In this document: positions 55,549-64,000 of the stretch, in pieces
Position numbering within the stretch: the stretch's first letter is position 1
Layout of the letters: the number at the start of each line of letters is the position of its first letter
DNA from: JBBRZM01 sp963813635
Lineage (GTDB): Bacteria > Actinomycetota > Acidimicrobiia > IMCC26256 > JBBRZM01
NCBI GenBank assembly: GCA_963813635.1
Contig: CAWEZO010000011.1
Location: forward strand, 620,001 to 684,000
Length of the DNA stretch: 64,000 nucleotides
Direction: 5' to 3'
The notes under the pieces: model-generated
Databases searched by the model: none
Seen by the model: only the letters and a program-made list of their open reading frames with translations
What the model was told of the DNA's origin: nothing
Made by a program: the position numbers and the translations under genes

Positions 55549-57182
55549 GCTCCTCTCGTGCGGCCCGCACCATGGCCGGCCCGCTCGGAGGGATCGACGG
55601 CGCGATCCAGGACCGTCGTGACCGTCATGCACGGCTCGCGATCGTCATTGTCGTCCTGGCCGCGCTGGCGTTACGTGTCGTTCGTCTCGGGCACGAGAGC
55701 TTTTGGATCGACGAGCTCAACACGGTGCACCTCGCGCGCTCCGGTGGCGTGCTCCACGCCGTCCGCAGCTTCGGACCCTTCGAGCCGCCGCTCAGTCATT
55801 TGTTGGTCGCGGTGTCACTCAAGCTGCCGTTCGGCGCCGAGACGGCCGCCCGCCTGCCGATGGCCGTCTTCGGTGCGGTCGAGGTGCTCGCGCTCTACCT
55901 GCTGGCGCGTGAGCTGACGAAGCGGATCTCCATTGCGCTGCTCGCGGCCGGCCTGCTCGCCGTCGCGCCCTTCAGCGTGCGGTACTCCCAAGAGGCGCGC
56001 TACTACACGATGTTCTCGGCGCTGCAGCTCCTCTCGTGGTGGATGTTGCTCCGTGCATTCCGCGGCGAGAAGCGCGTGTGGGTCGGGTACGGGGTGCTCG
56101 CCGGTCTCATGCTGCTCACCCATCCGTTCGCAGGGTTCGTCATCGGCGTCCAAGTGCTCGTCGGCGTGGCGGCGGTCTGGTGGGGCCGCGACCGCGAGCG
56201 TCGACGGGCCGCCCTCATCGGTTTCGGTATCAGCGTCGCGATCGCAGCGGTCATGGTGCTTCCGTGGCTCGTCTACGGGACGTCCACCTGGCTGTCGCGC
56301 TACTCGGGTGGAGACCGCTTCCAGCTCAGCCCCCTCGAGCTTGGTGGCGTGCAGCTCGACGCCTCGCTGTTCAAGCGCAGTGGGGAGTGGTTGCTCGGCA
56401 ACGCCGCGCACGTCACCCCTCTCGTCGTGATCCTCGGCGCGCTCGTGCTGCTCGCGCCGTTCGTCGCGCGCGGCCGCACACGTTGGTGTGCTGTCGCCAT
56501 CGGCGCGTACCTCCTTGTGATGACCGCGGCGCTCGCGGCGCTCGCGAATCAGCTCAACACCTATTTCGCCTTCCGGCGGATCGAGAGCTTCGTGCCATGG
56601 TTGCTCCTGGTCGCCGCGATCGCCATGGTGGGCCTGCGCGATCGAATCGCGCCCGCCTTGCTGAGCCGGCCGATGGCGACGGCCGTCATCGTGGCGCTCG
56701 TGGTCGCTGTCGCGGGTCTTTCGCTCTGGACCACGCGGGAGTACTACGGCACCGAGAAGTCCGACTATCGAGCACTTGTTGCGGCGATCGACGGAGTGGG
56801 CCGCGACACGTTCGTGGTCGTGGGCCCGATTCCCGACAACTGGAAGCCCCAGATCAAGGCGTACCTCGCGTCGAAGCACGTGCACCATCAGGTCCGCTTC
56901 ATGCTGACCGGTCAGCCGCGCCGCGCCGCCCCCCGCCTCGACGCGAGCGTGCACCGCGTGCTGTGGCTGACGGGCGCGTCACCCGACGTCCGTGGACTTC
57001 GAACCCGCGGTCTCAATCGTGCCGACAAGATGCAGATCATCGCCGGCGACCGCTCGTGGGTGCTGCACGGCCAGATCACCTTGCCGTTGTCCGCTTCGAT
57101 CTCGATTCCTCGCGGGCAAGCTGCTTTCGACGCGCAGTGGGAAGCGAACAAGTCGACGCCCTTCCTCGTCCCGCCGCCGTGA
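55545..57182 (+). CDS. GT39/83-like membrane glycosyltransferase
   Basis: 545 residues with about 12 membrane segments and a C-terminal soluble part. The first loop has the acidic FWIDELNT motif and then RSFGPFEPPLSHLL, as in GT-C enzymes of the PMT/ArnT family; VRYSQEARYYTMFSALQL is the second conserved loop. It would move a sugar from a polyprenyl-phosphate donor to an outer-face acceptor. Coupled to sqdB by GTGA overlap, so transfer of a sulfoquinovose-containing unit is a reasonable guess. Confidence 0.75.
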   Translation: MSSSRAARTMAGPLGGIDGAIQDRRDRHARLAIVIVVLAALALRVVRLGHESFWIDELNTVHLARSGGVLHAVRSFGPFEPPLSHLLVAVSLKLPFGAETAARLPMAVFGAVEVLALYLLARELTKRISIALLAAGLLAVAPFSVRYSQEARYYTMFSALQLLSWWMLLRAFRGEKRVWVGYGVLAGLMLLTHPFAGFVIGVQVLVGVAAVWWGRDRERRRAALIGFGISVAIAAVMVLPWLVYGTSTWLSRYSGGDRFQLSPLELGGVQLDASLFKRSGEWLLGNAAHVTPLVVILGALVLLAPFVARGRTRWCAVAIGAYLLVMTAALAALANQLNTYFAFRRIESFVPWLLLVAAIAMVGLRDRIAPALLSRPMATAVIVALVVAVAGLSLWTTREYYGTEKSDYRALVAAIDGVGRDTFVVVGPIPDNWKPQIKAYLASKHVHHQVRFMLTGQPRRAAPRLDASVHRVLWLTGASPDVRGLRTRGLNRADKMQIIAGDRSWVLHGQITLPLSASISIPRGQAAFDAQWEANKSTPFLVPPP

Positions 57183-57224
57183 GCAGTCTCCGTGACAATG
57201 CGAGCCGAACTGCGAGGAGCGTCG

Positions 57225-57230
57225 TACAGT
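57225..57230 (+). promoter_or_regulatory. Possible -10 box TACAGT of the epimerase gene
   Basis: TACAGT with 10 nt to ATG 57241, close to the 9-nt spacing used elsewhere. A GTG at 57229 inside the box is an alternative start. Confidence 0.3.
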
Positions 57231-57240
57231 GACACCCGTC

Positions 57241-58173
57241 ATGGCGGCGTCAGTACCCATTCTCGTCACTGGTGGCTGCGGCTTCATCGGTGTCAACCTC
57301 GCACGCGCGCTCGTCGCGAACGGGCAGCGCGCATGGGCGTTCGACAACCTGAGCACGGGCAGCGAGGCCGACGGTGTTGCCGCAGGTTTCGAACGGGTGA
57401 TCCACGGTGACGTCCGCGACGCCGCCGCGATCAGTGCGGCCGTCGCCGGCGTCGAAACCGTGGTGCACCTCGCGGCCCACCCGGGCGTGGCCGATTCGGT
57501 CGCGGACCCCCGCCACGATTTCGAGATCAACGTCGTCGGTACGCTCAACACGCTCCTTGCCGCGCGCGATGCCGGTGTCGGCCGGTTCGTCTTCGCCTCG
57601 TCCAACGCCCCACTCGGCGATGCCGAGCCGCCGGCCCGTGAAGACGTCGTGCCGCGACCGCGTTCGCCGTACGGGGCGTCGAAGCTGTCGTGTGAGGCGA
57701 TGTGCTCGGCCTTCGCCGGCTCCTACGGCCTGGCAACCACTGTGCTTCGCTTCTCCAACGTCTACGGTCCGTTCAGCTACCACAAGGGAAGTGTCGTCGC
57801 GTTGTTCATGAAGCGCGTGCTCGACGGCCTGCCCGTCGTCGTCTACGGCGACGGCTCGCAGACCCGCGACTTCGTCTTCATCGGTGACCTTTGCTCGGGA
57901 ATCGTGGCCGCCATTGATAGGGCACCGCCGGGCGAGACGTATCACCTGGGCACCGGGATCGAGACGTCGCTCTCCGAGCTGGTGCAGGGATTCCGGAAGG
58001 TCTTCACCGATCGCGACATCGTCGTGGAGCACCAACCGGCGCGTGCGGGCGACGTCGATCGCAGCTATTCCGACATCACGAAGGCTCGCGTCGCGCTCGG
58101 CTACGACCCCGCGACGCCGTTGGTCGACGGGCTGCGCGCAACGCGCGACTGGTTCGTCGGGGCTGCCGCATGA
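57241..58173 (+). CDS. NAD-dependent nucleotide-sugar epimerase (GalE-like)
   Basis: 310 residues from ATG 57241 (a GTG at 57229 would add 4). Cofactor loop VTGGCGFIGVNLA; HLAAHPGVADSV; active-site YGASK; FSNVYGPFSYHKGSVVALF and GDGSQTRDFVFIGDLCSG are the C-terminal substrate motifs of UDP-glucose 4-epimerase-like enzymes. No frameshift. Its stop overlaps the next gene by 4 nt. Substrate unknown; UDP-glucose/UDP-glucuronate-type epimerisation is most likely. Confidence 0.85.
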   Translation: MAASVPILVTGGCGFIGVNLARALVANGQRAWAFDNLSTGSEADGVAAGFERVIHGDVRDAAAISAAVAGVETVVHLAAHPGVADSVADPRHDFEINVVGTLNTLLAARDAGVGRFVFASSNAPLGDAEPPAREDVVPRPRSPYGASKLSCEAMCSAFAGSYGLATTVLRFSNVYGPFSYHKGSVVALFMKRVLDGLPVVVYGDGSQTRDFVFIGDLCSGIVAAIDRAPPGETYHLGTGIETSLSELVQGFRKVFTDRDIVVEHQPARAGDVDRSYSDITKARVALGYDPATPLVDGLRATRDWFVGAAA

Positions 58174-59195
58174 CCACGGTCAGGATCGCGGGCCTCGTCA
58201 TCGGGGTCCTCGCAATCGGATGGGGAATCGTGCGCCGCCGGCGGGGCGGCACGCGTGGTGAGCTGCTGACCTGGTGGTTTGCCGGGCTCGGCATCGCGTT
58301 CCTCTCGGTGGTGCCCGACATCGCGGGACCGCTGCGGGATTCGTTCGAAGTCGCGAGCACGCTCACCGCGGTCCTCATGCTCGCGGTGATCGCACTCGTG
58401 TTCGTCGCCATCGCCGAACGCGCCCGGCGGCATGCGCTCGAGGCCAAGTTCGGTGAGCTCGTGCAGGCCCTGGCGCTCGCCGACTTCCAGGAACGGGCCC
58501 ATGAGGCAGCGGTCCCGACGATCGCGGTGGTGATCCCGGCGTACAACGAGGCACTCGGAATCAGGGGCGTGCTCGACGAGCTGCCGGAAACGCTGGCGGG
58601 CTACCTGTTGGAGCCGATCGTCGTTGTCGACGGCGGCGACGACGGCACTGCCGACGCCGCGCGTCACGGCGGCGAGCTGGTTGTGCGGCTCGCGATCAAT
58701 CGTGGTCAGGGTGATGCGCTGCGTACCGGCTTCCAGCTGGCCCTGCACCGCGGTGCCGAGATCGTCATGACAATGGATGCCGACGGCCAGCATGCTCCCG
58801 ACGACATGATCACGTTGGTCAAGCCGATTGTCGCGGGCGAGGCCGACTACGTGCAGGGTTCCCGGTTTACCGGCACGTACGACGACGAGGGCGGTATGCG
58901 TGACAGCGGGATCCGGATGTTCACCTGGCTGATCAATCGGCTCAGCGGCACGACCATCACCGACTGCACCAACGGGTTTCGTGCCATCCGTGCCGAAAGG
59001 CTGGCCGGCCTTCGCCTCGAGGAGGGCCGTTTCTCGGCTCCGGAGCTCATCATGGAGTCAGCGTCACGGGGGCTGCGCATCGTCGAAGTGCCGGTGCACA
59101 TCCGGGCGCGCGAGTTCGGTGAGAGCAAGAAGCCGCGCCGGCTCGGTTATCCGTTGGGCTTTCTCCGCGCCATCGCAAGGGTGTGGCTGCGGTGA
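58170..59195 (+). CDS. DUF2304-like membrane domain fused to polyprenyl-phosphate GT2
   Basis: 341 residues. The first 115 hold three hydrophobic helices with charged turns (GLVIGVLAIGWGIV, TWWFAGLGIAFLSVV, TLTAVLMLAVIALVFVAIAE), the layout of DUF2304, usually a separate small gene beside such transferases. From 118 the GT-A domain follows: IAVVIPAYNE, VVVDGGDDGT, the metal motif MDADGQHAP (202-210) and TDCTNGFRAIRAERL, as in polyprenyl-phosphate mannose or glucose synthases. No C-terminal membrane segments. Confidence 0.8.
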   Translation: MTTVRIAGLVIGVLAIGWGIVRRRRGGTRGELLTWWFAGLGIAFLSVVPDIAGPLRDSFEVASTLTAVLMLAVIALVFVAIAERARRHALEAKFGELVQALALADFQERAHEAAVPTIAVVIPAYNEALGIRGVLDELPETLAGYLLEPIVVVDGGDDGTADAARHGGELVVRLAINRGQGDALRTGFQLALHRGAEIVMTMDADGQHAPDDMITLVKPIVAGEADYVQGSRFTGTYDDEGGMRDSGIRMFTWLINRLSGTTITDCTNGFRAIRAERLAGLRLEEGRFSAPELIMESASRGLRIVEVPVHIRAREFGESKKPRRLGYPLGFLRAIARVWLR

Positions 59196-59288
59196 TCGCG
59201 CCGCCACCAGAGCGGAGGCCGAGCTTCACGCGCAAGTCGTCGCGCTGATCACTGTGCCCGCGCGCCGTTCGTTCCGACCGGGGTTTTG

Positions 59289-61277
59289 GTGAACCCATAC
59301 CTGGCCGCGCTCATCAGCCTGGTTGCGTTTGTCGTGCTGCCCGGCATAGCGGTCGCGGCGATCCTCACCAGGCGCGTGCAGGCCGACGACCGGACTCCGG
59401 AACGCTTCGCGGCGTGCGCGCTCGCGGCGGGCATGTCGGTGTGGATATTCGGCGGGCGGCTGCTCGTCCGATTCGGTGTGCTCTCGCGCGGGCCGGTGTG
59501 GGTTGCGGTCGCGTTGTTGACCGTCGGAAGCGTCGTCGCGCTGGTCGGTCCCGGCCGGACGGGCATCGCGGCGTTGTGGTCGCGCACGGGAGCGATGTTC
59601 GCCGCGTGGGCCGGCGGGAGCACGATCGTCGGTGCCACACCGCTGCTGCGCCTGCTCGCGAGTCGAACAGACTCCTTCATCAATCCCACGCCGTGGTACT
59701 ACTGGGACCTCGTTCGACAAACGGTCGTGGCGCACGGTGACCCGGCGCACTCGTTCGAGTGGGGCACGCGCGTTGCCTTCCTCAACGACTATCCCGGGTT
59801 TACCGCCGGCACCGGCGTGCTCGCGGTCTTGCGCGGCACGTCCACGCTTGCGGCCGCGCATCTCGTGCAGGCGATCGCGATCCTGGCCGGTGGCTTCGCG
59901 ATGTTTCTGCTCGTACGCGCCTTCGGCGGGTCGCGGCCGGGAGCTGCGCTCGGAACGGTCCTCTTCTTCACGCTCGACATCGTCGGCACCAAGCTGTCCT
60001 CGTTTCGGCCGGAGGCACTGGGCTATGCCCTGGTGCTGTTGCTGCCGGTGCTCGCGCTCGAGTGGCTACGAGAACGTCACACGGGCGCGCTCGTCCTGAC
60101 AGCCGTGACGTTTGTCGCGCTGAGTCAGACCCACGCGATCGACGCGATGTTCGGGGCCGCGCTGCTCGCAGGCACGGTGGTGGCGACGATGCGGTTTGGA
60201 TCAGACGCTCGGCGTTGGCTGGTCGGGGCCGGCGTGCTCACCGCGGTCGTCGTGCTGTGCTGGACCGTGGGCAACGTGAGCCTCGGCGGCAACTTGTCGG
60301 GCGCAGCCGAGGCCGGTGGGATCCCCTCCGTCCGACACGGCGTGGATCCCACGTGGCAGTTCTTCCACAACGTGCAGGCTCCTACGCCGGCCACCCCACC
60401 CACCGTCAAGGCGATCGCCGACGGCTCGTTGCATCGCGGCTTCGTCGGCCTCTCCTCGGTCTGGCTCGCCGCGCTCGCGGCCGTGATCGTGTTGGCGCTC
60501 GTGCTACGAGCCTTCATTGCGCGCCGGCCCGAAGATCGTTCGTCGGCGCGCGAGGTCTTGGCATTGCTCGCGGTGACGACGGTCGCCGTCGTTGCGATCT
60601 GTCTTGTGTTCGCGCTGAATTGGCAGACGTTCGTGCCGCGGCGCACCGGTTTCGGACGCCTGCTGCAGATGCTGCCGATCGTCCTCCCGGTCGGGGCGGG
60701 CGTAGCGGTTGGTGGGGCAGTCGTCGCAACCGAGAGCGCGGCGGGGCGCCGCCTCGCTGCGATCGTCCCCGCGATCGCGATGATCGTCGCCCTCGTCGTG
60801 CTCGGGCACGGCCTTGCCGACACCGACGCGCTGAAGACCCAACAGCCAACTCGCGACACGCTCGGCTCGCTGCGCGACCTCAGGCTGCCGCGCGACGCAG
60901 AAGTGCTCACGAACTCGTATTCGGAGGGCATCGTGCCCGTGACTGCCGGGGCTCGCGGGGTGCTCGACGGTCGAGCGCCGTACACCGACCGGAAGCTGTT
61001 GACCCGAGCGAACGCGTTGCTCGCCGCGTCGAGGAGATTCTTCATTGAGCCGGGCGCGCCGTTCCCGTGCCGTGGCATCACACACGTGCTCGTCGCGACC
61101 GATGCGAAGTGGCGGCTCGCGACGCCGTCGTTGTTCCCGACCGACTACGCCGCGCTCGACCGGCGTCCGGATCTCGCGCTCGAGTCGACCGGCCCCGGTT
61201 TCCGCTTGTACCGGGTCGTTCGAGGGGGAGATGGTGCTTCGTCGGTGCGGCAGCCGACGCTTCGCTGCCACTCTTAG
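59289..61277 (+). CDS. Large multispanning membrane protein, putative GT-C glycosyltransferase
   Basis: 662 residues from GTG 59289 (TTG 59286 also possible). About 13 membrane segments; the first large loop has SFINPTPWYYWDLVRQTVVAHGDP, with a Trp/Tyr/Asp cluster that resembles the acceptor loop of GT-C proteins, and a later FNDYPGF-like FLNDYPGFTAG. The C-terminal 160 residues are soluble and include RRFFIEPGAPFPCRGITHVLV. The family is not recognised with confidence. Follows the DUF2304-GT2 gene by 93 nt and converges with the next membrane protein. Confidence 0.65.
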   Translation: MNPYLAALISLVAFVVLPGIAVAAILTRRVQADDRTPERFAACALAAGMSVWIFGGRLLVRFGVLSRGPVWVAVALLTVGSVVALVGPGRTGIAALWSRTGAMFAAWAGGSTIVGATPLLRLLASRTDSFINPTPWYYWDLVRQTVVAHGDPAHSFEWGTRVAFLNDYPGFTAGTGVLAVLRGTSTLAAAHLVQAIAILAGGFAMFLLVRAFGGSRPGAALGTVLFFTLDIVGTKLSSFRPEALGYALVLLLPVLALEWLRERHTGALVLTAVTFVALSQTHAIDAMFGAALLAGTVVATMRFGSDARRWLVGAGVLTAVVVLCWTVGNVSLGGNLSGAAEAGGIPSVRHGVDPTWQFFHNVQAPTPATPPTVKAIADGSLHRGFVGLSSVWLAALAAVIVLALVLRAFIARRPEDRSSAREVLALLAVTTVAVVAICLVFALNWQTFVPRRTGFGRLLQMLPIVLPVGAGVAVGGAVVATESAAGRRLAAIVPAIAMIVALVVLGHGLADTDALKTQQPTRDTLGSLRDLRLPRDAEVLTNSYSEGIVPVTAGARGVLDGRAPYTDRKLLTRANALLAASRRFFIEPGAPFPCRGITHVLVATDAKWRLATPSLFPTDYAALDRRPDLALESTGPGFRLYRVVRGGDGASSVRQPTLRCHS

Positions 61278-61307
61278 CCCGGGACTCAAGTAGGGCGAGC
61301 GACTGTG

Positions 61308-63056
61308 CTAGCTGGGCGGCATGACGAGTGTTGTGACGTCGGGCCCCGTGGGGAGCGTCCGGCCGAGACGCGCGAGCTCTTGGCTGCTGCCCGCGATCAC
61401 CATTGGGCGCCGCACCACGAAACGATGACTCCGCAGCAGGCGGGTAACGGCCGCCACCGTCACAATCGTCGGGATCTCACGGACGCGAGCGTCCTTGACG
61501 GAGTAGACGCCGGCCCAGGCACCCCTGAAAGTCGGGTTGAAGATCCGGCCGGCACCGATGCGGAGCTTGGCGCCGTCGAGTTGCAGCCAGTGCCCGAGCG
61601 GGGCGAAGTCGAGTTGATCGCGTCCGGTGAGCACCAGCCAGTCGGCACGCCGGAGCCGGTGCGCGAGCAGATCGACGGGCACCGACCGGTACGCGCCGCC
61701 GAACCAGTCGACCAGCACGGAATCGTCGAGCTTGGGCGGCGAGCTCGACGTCCTGAGCGGCACTGCAACGACGGTGGCGGTGCCATGTAGGCGCGCGATC
61801 AGCTGATACTGAAGCCGGAAGGTTGACGCGATCACCTCATCGTGTCCGTGAAGGCGTGGGCGAAGCCACGTTGCGATGTTGGGGTCGAGCTCGCTCACCG
61901 AGCGGGTGACCGCGGTGGCGCCCTGTGTGTCGAGCACGGGCACCAGCGCGAGCGCGCATCCGAGAACAGCGAGACCGGCGAGGAGCGCCGTAGCGGCCCA
62001 TCTCGACCCGCGTGCACGAACGGCGCGGGCCACCGGCCGGAGGACTTCGGCAACGGCAACGCCGAGCGCGATGCACGAGAGCAGCACGATGGGGGCGAAC
62101 TGACGGATCGCGAACCCCTTGATCCACGCGATCGCGGTTGCCGGCAACAGAGCGAGGAATGCGATCACCAGCAGCCGGACGTGTGGATCGCGCCGGCGCG
62201 TCACCGCGACGACGACCCACGAGATCGCGAACCCGGCGAGGAGCACCTGCGCGGACCGGTTCAGGGAGAACGGACGCGAGACGTCCCGCTCGGCGGCCTC
62301 GGTCACGGCTTGGATCGGAAACACCTGGTGTCTGACGACGAGCACGAGTAGGAACCACCACGAGACGGTCGCGGCGAGCGCGATCAGGAATCGTGTCGTA
62401 ACGCGGCGCCACTCGCGCCCGGCGAGGATGCCGATCCACGCGCAGGGCAGCAGGATCATCGGCGCGGTGGTCTCCTTGAGCAGCAGCGTGAGCCCGAGCC
62501 AGATCCCGCCCAGCACGAACCGCCGAGGGCTCGGCTTCCAGAGGATCAAGAGCAGCACGACGATGAAGAACATGAGTGCGACGTCGATGTGGGTGGTGCG
62601 GAGCACGACCCAGAACAGCGGGGTGGCAAGGATCGCCAAAGCCGTCGTCACCGTTGCGACACCACGCGCCAGGCGGTAACTGAGCGCGAGTGCACCCGCG
62701 AGCGACCCGATGCCGAGTGCAGCGGCGAGCAATCTCGGCCCGAGGAAGATGTCGCCGTGCAGGATGTCGGATGCGCCGCCGAGCATCACCGGGTACACCC
62801 ACGAGCGAATCGTGTACACGTCGCCACCCGGGTTGCGCGGAACCTCGAACCGGAGCACCCGGCGTCCGACGTCGATGTACGAAGCCTCGTCCGGCGCGAC
62901 GCTGGTGAACCCGTAACGCGTGAGTCGCACCACGGCGACGGTCGTGACCGTCGCGATCATCGCGAGCGTAATGAGCAGCGCCCAGTTGCGTTCCCGGGAG
63001 CGGCCAGTGAGGTCAGATTCTGTCGACAACTCGTTCCCGGCGCCCGGCTGGTTCAC
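61308..63056 (-). CDS. GT39/83-like membrane glycosyltransferase
   Basis: 582 residues from GTG 63056, which overlaps the upstream stop by 4 nt (GTGA). About 11 membrane segments. First loop: TSVAPDEASYIDVGRRVLRF, carrying the acidic Asp-Glu pair of GT-C active sites, followed by YTIRSWVYPVMLGG. Two conserved-looking segments, WVVLRTTHIDVALMFF and ATAIAWIKGFAIRQFAP, lie in the membrane part; a soluble C-terminal domain of about 170 residues follows. Donor and acceptor are not known. Confidence 0.7.
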   Translation of the reverse strand: MNQPGAGNELSTESDLTGRSRERNWALLITLAMIATVTTVAVVRLTRYGFTSVAPDEASYIDVGRRVLRFEVPRNPGGDVYTIRSWVYPVMLGGASDILHGDIFLGPRLLAAALGIGSLAGALALSYRLARGVATVTTALAILATPLFWVVLRTTHIDVALMFFIVVLLLILWKPSPRRFVLGGIWLGLTLLLKETTAPMILLPCAWIGILAGREWRRVTTRFLIALAATVSWWFLLVLVVRHQVFPIQAVTEAAERDVSRPFSLNRSAQVLLAGFAISWVVVAVTRRRDPHVRLLVIAFLALLPATAIAWIKGFAIRQFAPIVLLSCIALGVAVAEVLRPVARAVRARGSRWAATALLAGLAVLGCALALVPVLDTQGATAVTRSVSELDPNIATWLRPRLHGHDEVIASTFRLQYQLIARLHGTATVVAVPLRTSSSPPKLDDSVLVDWFGGAYRSVPVDLLAHRLRRADWLVLTGRDQLDFAPLGHWLQLDGAKLRIGAGRIFNPTFRGAWAGVYSVKDARVREIPTIVTVAAVTRLLRSHRFVVRRPMVIAGSSQELARLGRTLPTGPDVTTLVMPPS

Positions 63057-64000
63057 CAGGCCCGAGTGCCGTATTCGAGCGGTCGTCCCGACCACGCCGG
63101 GAGATCCACGCTCACTCGGGTCACGCACCGATTGCCCGCGAGCGCCTTGCCCGTCTCGACGTCGCGCACGTAGCGACAGTTATCGGTACCGAGAGCGAGC
63201 TGCAACGCGTTGGCGGGCTCCGGCCGAACGTTGACCACCGACATGCCGTTTGCGTACTGGCGGGTCCACACGCAACGGCTCTGCGAGGCGGCGTCACACT
63301 CATGCGACGCGGGGGCATTCGAGAGCGGCTTGCCGAGCACGAGACCGGTGAGCTCCGGGTATGCGGCCTGCCGGTTGCACACTGCACCGGGCGCGACCTT
63401 GGCGCAACCGCTGTCGCCCGTCCCGACGGCAAGCGGAATCGCGAAGAGCTTGACGCGCGCCCATTCGAAATAGACGCCCGCACGTGAGTGCTCGCCGCCC
63501 AACGTGCCTGTCGTGATCAGGCCGACGACCTGCCCGCCGTGCTGCGGGTTTTGCTCGTTCTGCTGGTTGGCTTGAAAGTCGTTTTCCCATTGCTGGTCTT
63601 GCGGGTGCGCGATCGCTTCGTCGGCTACCCACGTGGCGTGCTGCCACGCGTCGTCGAGATGACTGCACCGGCTCCAGTCCTCCCGCCGGCACGCCGGGTC
63701 CCGCGGGTCGGGGCGCATCGGCACCAGCGGGTCGAATGGCGATCCGCCGTAGTTGATCATCAACTGCAGCCCCGCCCCGGCCGCGACACCCGCCATGCCG
63801 ACGTACGCGTCCGACATCGTGGCGCCGGGATCCACGGGTTGTTGTGTGCAGGTCGACGTGCGGTCCCAGATGCCGGCGGGCTGCGGCTCGCGTCCCGTCA
63901 TCGCGACCTGGCCCCGGTCGAAGAACACGCCGTCCCAGCCCGCTGCCTTCAGCTGCTGGAACAGTGCAGAGAAATGCTCGTGCACCGCCTGGTCGTTCAT
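63053..64000 (-). CDS. Secreted glycosidase-like protein, gene runs past the window end
   Basis: The frame begins with ATG at the last base triplet, but there is no signal peptide and the sequence starts inside a conserved-looking AAGWDGVFFDRG, so it most likely continues upstream of base 64000. That motif, with a later MINYGG and YFEWARVKLFAIPLAVGT, resembles the catalytic-barrel strands of putative glycosyl hydrolases of the GHL15 kind. Eight or more Cys suggest an exported protein. Coupled to the following GT-C gene. Assignment is tentative. Confidence 0.45.
   Translation of the reverse strand: MNDQAVHEHFSALFQQLKAAGWDGVFFDRGQVAMTGREPQPAGIWDRTSTCTQQPVDPGATMSDAYVGMAGVAAGAGLQLMINYGGSPFDPLVPMRPDPRDPACRREDWSRCSHLDDAWQHATWVADEAIAHPQDQQWENDFQANQQNEQNPQHGGQVVGLITTGTLGGEHSRAGVYFEWARVKLFAIPLAVGTGDSGCAKVAPGAVCNRQAAYPELTGLVLGKPLSNAPASHECDAASQSRCVWTRQYANGMSVVNVRPEPANALQLALGTDNCRYVRDVETGKALAGNRCVTRVSVDLPAWSGRPLEYGTRAW

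Noticed and set aside
1..64000. tRNA or rRNA genes, insertion sequences, CRISPR arrays, prophage
   Set aside because: None recognised on either strand; no transposase, integrase or phage structural product among the plausible genes.

Overview
The window is GC-rich throughout, with tightly packed genes, many 1-8 nt stop/start overlaps and several GTG or TTG starts. Many promoters place a TAnnnT -10 box exactly 9 nt before the start codon, so those mRNAs would be leaderless. Together with decaprenyl-phosphate-arabinose genes, many GT4 and GT-C glycosyltransferases and 'DGWGGxHxFG' repeats, this points to a high-GC actinobacterium. A lineage such as Acidimicrobiia is likely, but that is an inference and no marker gene was tested. 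Single-base indels interrupt about one gene in three, often with in-frame homology on both sides. They look like sequence errors of a draft or metagenomic assembly, so broken genes are given as single spans with the approximate break.

Bases 1-30.4 kb form a surface-polysaccharide locus. It holds a nucleotidyltransferase, a complete GDP-D-glycero-D-manno-heptose route (HddA-like kinase, HddC-like guanylyltransferase, GmhA, GmhB), a transaldolase that could supply sedoheptulose-7-P, two sugar SDRs, three methyltransferases, at least five GT4 enzymes and other glycosyltransferases. It also holds an ABC exporter (Wzm/Wzt) and a Wzx-like flippase. Three products share a C-terminal module of about 42-residue repeats that looks like a beta-propeller: a secreted peptidoglycan amidase, a secreted FG-GAP protein, and the cytosolic export ATPase Wzt itself. 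This shared module is the most unusual feature of the window.

Bases 30.4-37.7 kb are core metabolism: dihydrolipoyl dehydrogenase, a 2-oxoacid dehydrogenase E2, one ORF fusing LipB to LipA, a PPOX-family protein, an M24 peptidase and a membrane protein. Bases 37.7-51.1 kb hold B12-dependent methionine synthase between two paralogous membrane proteins, a HAD phosphatase, the decaprenyl-phosphoryl-arabinose genes (UbiA-type synthase, DprE1, DprE2), a cobalamin adenosyltransferase, leucyl aminopeptidase and a cupredoxin lipoprotein. A striking nested palindrome lies at 45.26-45.32 kb.

Bases 51.2-64 kb are a second envelope-glycan region. It has a cupredoxin fused to a NosD-like beta-helix, a second flippase paralogous to the first, UDP-sulfoquinovose synthase, an epimerase, a polyprenyl-phosphate GT2 fused to a DUF2304-like membrane domain, several GT-C-type membrane proteins and a partial glycosidase-like gene. 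The likely division of labour is that the first region makes and exports a heptose-containing polymer while the last builds a sulfoquinovose-containing glycan on polyprenyl carriers. No RNA genes, insertion sequences, CRISPR arrays or prophage were seen, and no gene-free stretch exceeds about 210 bases.
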